DNA from: Eulemur rufifrons
Lineage: Eukaryota > Chordata > Mammalia > Primates > Lemuridae
Direction: 5' to 3'
NCBI RefSeq assembly: GCF_041146395.1
Contig: NC_090983.1
Span: 67,423,501 to 67,487,500 of the forward strand
Length of the DNA stretch: 64,000 nucleotides
The translations under genes and the position numbers were made by a program. The first letter of the stretch is position 1. Every line of letters starts with the position of its first letter. Shown in pieces: positions 60,258-64,000 of the stretch. Under the pieces are notes generated by a model. It was not told where the DNA came from, ran no database searches, and saw only the letters and a list, made by a program, of their open reading frames with translations.

Positions 60258-60689
60258 GAAAAGTTGGAGAAAATTGTATTTACTTATTTGTAAAGACATT
60301 AGTAATTCCTATAGGTCATCTATTGTTATGTTTGTCTTGTCGCTCATACCTTCTTATATCTTTACATGGACCATATATTTTTAAAAAATAAAGAAGAAAG
60401 AAATATATGGTAATATTTGCGTTCATATATTTCCCTTTTCCAAATATCTTAAAAATAACTTGCTATCTTATATTTATATTATCTTTATATCTAAAATTAG
60501 AAGGGTTTCCCAGAGATGATTTCATACAGTGTTGCTAAGATATAGAAATGGAGTCAAGGAAGCTGACACACATAGTAATTAGGTAAATGATGAAAAATTA
60601 ATTCACAACAGTGCGTATTATACAGTAAAAATGTGAGGTGTATTTATATATTAGATTTGCTAACAAGAATGACTAACAAGGTCTTTCAT

Positions 60690-61130
60690 ATCTGGCTTCA
60701 CCTTCCTCCTTCCCCATTTCCCAGCACTTCCTATATATTCTATGCCCCACTCATTGAGAAATTTTCCATTTCTATAACACATCATGGCTTTCTGTGGTCA
60801 AGTATCTCAAACACACTCAACTCCCTAACATACCCCAGCCTCTTTCATCCCTTCTATACCTGGAAAACTCTCACCCTTCTTTAAGATCTCCATCACATGT
60901 TGCTTTGGCAAGCTTTTGACTTCTTGACTTTTCCAAGGAGAGTTAGCTGCTCTGCTCCTGTAGGCTCCACCAGCACTTTGCCTATACCATTGCTTCAACT
61001 CTTGGAATATTTTACATTGAAATTCATCTATCTGAATATATTTCCCTAACTGGGATGTGAATTCTCCGAAGATTAAACTCAACACCCAGCATATAAAGTA
61101 GACAGTTCATGAAATACTTGGTGAATGAAG
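60690..61130 (+). mobile_element. Probable L2 remnant
   Basis: 'ccccagcctctttcatccct', 'ctatacctggaaaactctca', 'cccttctttaagatctccat' and 'gggatgtgaattctccgaag', then 'catgaaatacttggtgaatg'. This is the L2 3' order, well decayed. Confidence 0.5.
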
Positions 61131-61520
61131 ATGCTAATAAATTCTTTGCAGGAGTGATAGCATCTAATTCCAGAACATTTTCATCACTCCAAAAAGAAAC
61201 CCTATACCTCGTCCCTCCCCATTCTCTTCCCCTCAACCACCAGCAAACACAAATTGACTTTTTTGTCCTATGGATTTACTTATTCTGGACATTTTGTATA
61301 AATGCAGTCACACGATACATGGTCTTTGTTTCTATGTTTTCAAATCTTTGGGGTATATACCTAGGAGTAGAATTTCTAGGTCATATGGTAACTACATTTA
61401 ACCTTTTGAGGAACTGCCAAACTGTTTTCCAAAGTGGCTGCAGCATTTTATTAATACACTTCCACCAGCAATGTGTGATGGTTCTAATTTCTCCACATCA
61501 AATTGTTTTCCATCTTTTTT

Positions 61521-61951
61521 TTTTATTTCAACATATCATCATGGGGGTGCAAAAGTTCAGGCCACATACACTGCCCATGTCCCACCCATCCCCTGGAGTC
61601 AGAACTTCAAGCGTGTCCATTCCCCAGACAGTGCGCATTGCACTTATCATATAGTTATACCCCCATCCCCTCCCCCCACCCTCCATCCTCCCGAGTCAGA
61701 ACATTCAAGCGTGACCATTCCCCAGATGGTGTGCAATGCACTCATCATGTAGTTATACACCCATCCCCTCTCCCCACCCCCCACCTCTGTCTGATACCCA
61801 ATTGGTGTTATTCCCAAATGTGCACTTAGGTGATGATCAGGGAAACCAATTTGCTGGTGAGTACATGTGGTGCTTGTTTTTCCATTCTTGGGATACTTCA
61901 CTTAATAGAATGGGTTCCAGAACAAAAGTGTTCTCCTGGATAGAGTTGGAA
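61521..61951 (-). mobile_element. Young L1 3' end with short 5' inversion and duplicated 3'UTR unit
   Basis: Minus-strand L1: T run, 'atttcaacatatcatcatgg', two tandem G/C-rich 3'UTR units (about 61,598-61,690 and 61,691-61,785), then the ORF2 end ('ggtgatgatcagggaaacca' to 'aatagaatgggttccag' at 61,922). The last 30 bases, 'tgttctcctggatagagttg' plus 'gaatcc', are L1 in the opposite orientation and overlap the main part by about 7 bases. This is a small twin-priming inversion. 'tccatctttttt' on both sides (61,509-61,520 and 61,952-61,963) is the likely target-site duplication. Confidence 0.9.
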
Positions 61952-63321
61952 TCCATCTTTTTTATTGTAACTATCCTAGTGACTGTGAAGTGGTATTTCA
62001 TTAGGGTTTTGGCTTACATTTTCCTAATGATGTTGACTGTTTTCTCATGTGGCTATTGGTTATTTGTACCTCTTGTTTGAAGAAATGTCTATTCAAATCT
62101 TTGCCTGTATTTTAATTGAGTCACTTGCTTTTTTATGTTGAGTAATAGCTCTTTATAATATTCTGGATATAAGACCCTTATCTGATATATGATCTAAAAA
62201 TATTTTCTCCTGCTCTGTAGTCTTTTTATTTTCTTGATAATGTCTTTTGAAGCCCAAAGGTTTTAATTTTGAGAAGTTCAGTTTAACCTAGTTTTTTTCA
62301 TGGCTTGTACTTTTGGTATCATAACTAAGAAACCATTGCCTACTCCAAGGTTATGAAAATTTACCCCTATGTTTTCTTTTGAGAATTTTATAGGTTCAGC
62401 TCTTACATTTAAGATTTCAATCCATTTTGGATTAATTTTCTATATGGTGTGAGATAGTGGTCTAACTTCATTTTTTTCATATGGCTATTCCGTTTTTCTA
62501 ACACCATTTGCTGAATTGTCTTTGCACCCTTGTCAAAAATCATGGTTTTTTCATTTTAATGCATATTAAGGTATATTTTAATTTCCCTTATTATTTTTTC
62601 CTTGACCCATTGGCTGTTTAGGGATGTGTTATTTAATTTCCAAGCATTTGTGAATTTCCTGGATTTTCTCTTGTTTTTGATTTCTAATTTATGTCATTGC
62701 TGTTGGAGAACACACTTTGTCTTATTTAGATTATTTTAAATATATTGAGGCTTGTTTTATGCCTTAATGTGATTTATCCTCAAGAATATTCCATGTATAC
62801 TTGAAAAGAATGTGTATTCTGCTATTGTTTAGTGGAGTGTTCTATATGTCTGTTAAGTCCATAGTTTCTATTTCCTCATTGATCTTCTGCCTACATGTTT
62901 TATCTATTCATGAATGTGTGGTGTTGAAGTCTCCAACTATTACCATTGAATTGTCTAGTTCTCCCTTCAATTCTATCAGTTTTTGCTTCATGCATTTTGG
63001 GGCATTACAGTTAAGTGACTATATGTTTATAATTAGTATTTTTTTTGATGGATTGGCCCATATATAATTTATAATGTCATTTGTCTCTAATACTAATTTT
63101 TGCTTGAAGGCTATTTTGTCTGTTGTTACTGTTGCCTCTCCAGCTCTCTTTTGGTTACTGTTTGCATAGTATATCATTTCTATACTTTTCGTTCAGCCTA
63201 TTCGTATCTTTGAACCTAAAGTGTGTCCTCTGTAGACAGCACATAGTGAGATATTGTTGAGTTTTTAATCCATTCTGCCATTCTTTGCCTTTTGATTGGA
63301 ATGTGTAATCCATTCACACTG

Positions 63322-63489
63322 ATGTCCCCAAACCCCAGACCATGGCCCAGTATCAATCTGTGACCTATTAGGAAATGGGCCGCACACCATTGCCTGAGCT
63401 CCGCACCACACACCCCCACCCCCAGTCTGTGGAAAAATTGTCTTCCATGAAACTGGTCCCTGGTGCCAAATAGGTTGGGGAGCGCCACA
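63322..63489 (-). mobile_element. hAT-Charlie MITE (MER1-like)
   Basis: 'tgtccccaaaccccagacca' then 'tggcccagtatcaatctgtg', 'gaaatgggccgcacaccatt', 'gcctgagctccgcaccac' and 'ggaaaaattgtcttccatga' then 'aactggtccctggtgccaaa' and 'taggttggggagcgcc'. These are the phrases of the MER1-type element, with a large internal deletion. Inserted in the old L1. Confidence 0.8.
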
Positions 63490-63956
63490 TTTAGTGCACT
63501 TACTGATAATCTGGGATTTATGTCTATCATTTTGCTATTTGCTTTCTACATGCCTCATATTTTTTGTTCTTCTATTTCTCCATTACTGTCTTCTTTTGTG
63601 TGAAGCAGATATTTTTTACTGTATCATTTTAATCCCTTGTTTCTTTTATTATAATTTTAAAATTTATTTTCTAAGCAATGAGTCTGAGGATTACCATTAC
63701 CACATTAATTTATAACAACATAGTTTGGATTAGTACTAATTTCATTTCAATAGTATACAAAACCTTTGTGCATATATAGCTTCATACTCACATCCTTTGT
63801 TTTGGCTATCACTGACACACAAATAGCATCTTTATTTTTTGCACCAATACATGAAGATTTAAGTATTGTTTTATCCAATTTTCTTATAAAATCAGTCAGA
63901 AAAACAATTTAGAAATAAACAGATACATTAATTCTATCTTTTTTATTTGCCTATGC

Positions 63957-63997
63957 AGTTTTTGTTTTTGTTTTTTGTTTTTGTTTTTGTTTTTTTG
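63957..63997 (+). repeat. (TTTTTG)n simple repeat
   Basis: Six or so T5-7G units at the window end. Confidence 0.9.
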
Positions 63998-64000
63998 CCA

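Larger units (their letters stand above)
61145..64000 (-). mobile_element. Old L1 (L1M-type), running off the window end
   Basis: Reverse L1: 3'UTR at 61,145-61,330 ('attttcatcactccaaaaag', 'tggatttacttattctggac') and the ORF2 C-terminal end ('gggtatatacctaggagtag', 'actgttttccaaagtggctg'). After the nested L1 at 61,521-61,951 it resumes ('gtgactgtgaagtggtattt', 'agaccctta tctgatatatg'-type text). At about 62,550 it jumps from the ORF2 C-terminal third to the endonuclease end, so most of the reverse transcriptase region is deleted. The endonuclease start reads NGLHIPIKRQRMAEWIK on the minus strand near 63,270-63,320. The inter-ORF spacer then continues to the window edge. A hAT element interrupts it at 63,322-63,489. 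Confidence 0.82.

Noticed and set aside
60051..60384. Open frames with YIYIYI repeats
   Set aside because: Produced by a (TA)n microsatellite.
61109..61654. 181-codon plus-strand open frame and overlapping frames
   Set aside because: Antisense to an old L1 and a nested young L1; frames arise from C-rich L1 3'UTR sequence.

Overview
This window is non-coding mammalian nuclear DNA, and the repeats point to a strepsirrhine primate (lemur or loris/galago lineage). Two full-length Alu elements carry the strepsirrhine-type arm junction: a duplicated stretch around the middle A-rich linker, and the 'ctcgctcaggctggtct' right arm. Several L1 3' ends carry a G-rich 3'UTR motif ('gatgggtgta..acataatgag..cgatgcgcacc') that I associate with lemur L1s. 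MIR, L2, MaLR LTR, Tigger and hAT-Charlie fossils are also present, as expected for a placental mammal. I see no convincing protein-coding gene, rRNA, tRNA or CRISPR array. Most open reading frames are chance frames or fragments of dead L1 ORF2.

Layout. 1-7.9 kb: AT-rich DNA with L2-like sequence, a weak spliced-ORF candidate (2.6-3.3 kb), Tigger-type DNA transposons, one Alu and a hAT MITE. 8.06-8.95 kb: a 5'-truncated young L1 whose 5' side carries an inverted copy of about 200 bp of the neighbouring target DNA, making a large near-palindrome. 9.6-17.8 kb: two old L1s in opposite orientation; the minus-strand one is nearly full length and keeps a GC-rich 5'UTR. 17.8-24.3 kb: mostly unique DNA with hAT MITEs, a MIR and small tandem duplications. 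24.3-26.9 kb: an old minus-strand L1 with two younger L1s nested in it, one with a twin-priming 5' inversion. 27.3-35.4 kb: MaLR LTRs, MIR, L2 and an internally deleted L1 that retains its 5'UTR.

37.1-42.3 kb is almost free of repeats, with GC boxes and many homeodomain-type ATTA/TAAT sites. It looks like a cluster of conserved non-coding, possibly enhancer, sequence, as do 52.3-53.3 kb and 56.5-58.1 kb. 42.6-51.9 kb holds MIRs, a clean L1 insertion with a 15-bp target-site duplication, a local duplication of a MER5A-like element and a long L2. 54.7-64 kb has more L2 and ends in another old minus-strand L1 (61.1 kb to the window edge), itself interrupted by a young L1 with a small 5' inversion and by a hAT element.

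Interpretation (inference): this is an intergenic or intronic stretch near a developmentally regulated gene that cannot be identified from this sequence alone. The best-supported unusual items are records of retrotransposition: an inverted copy of target flank beside an L1, two twin-priming inversions, L1 subfamilies with different 3'UTR tails, and an ORF1/ORF2-fused L1. I found no evidence for a new enzymatic or defence system.
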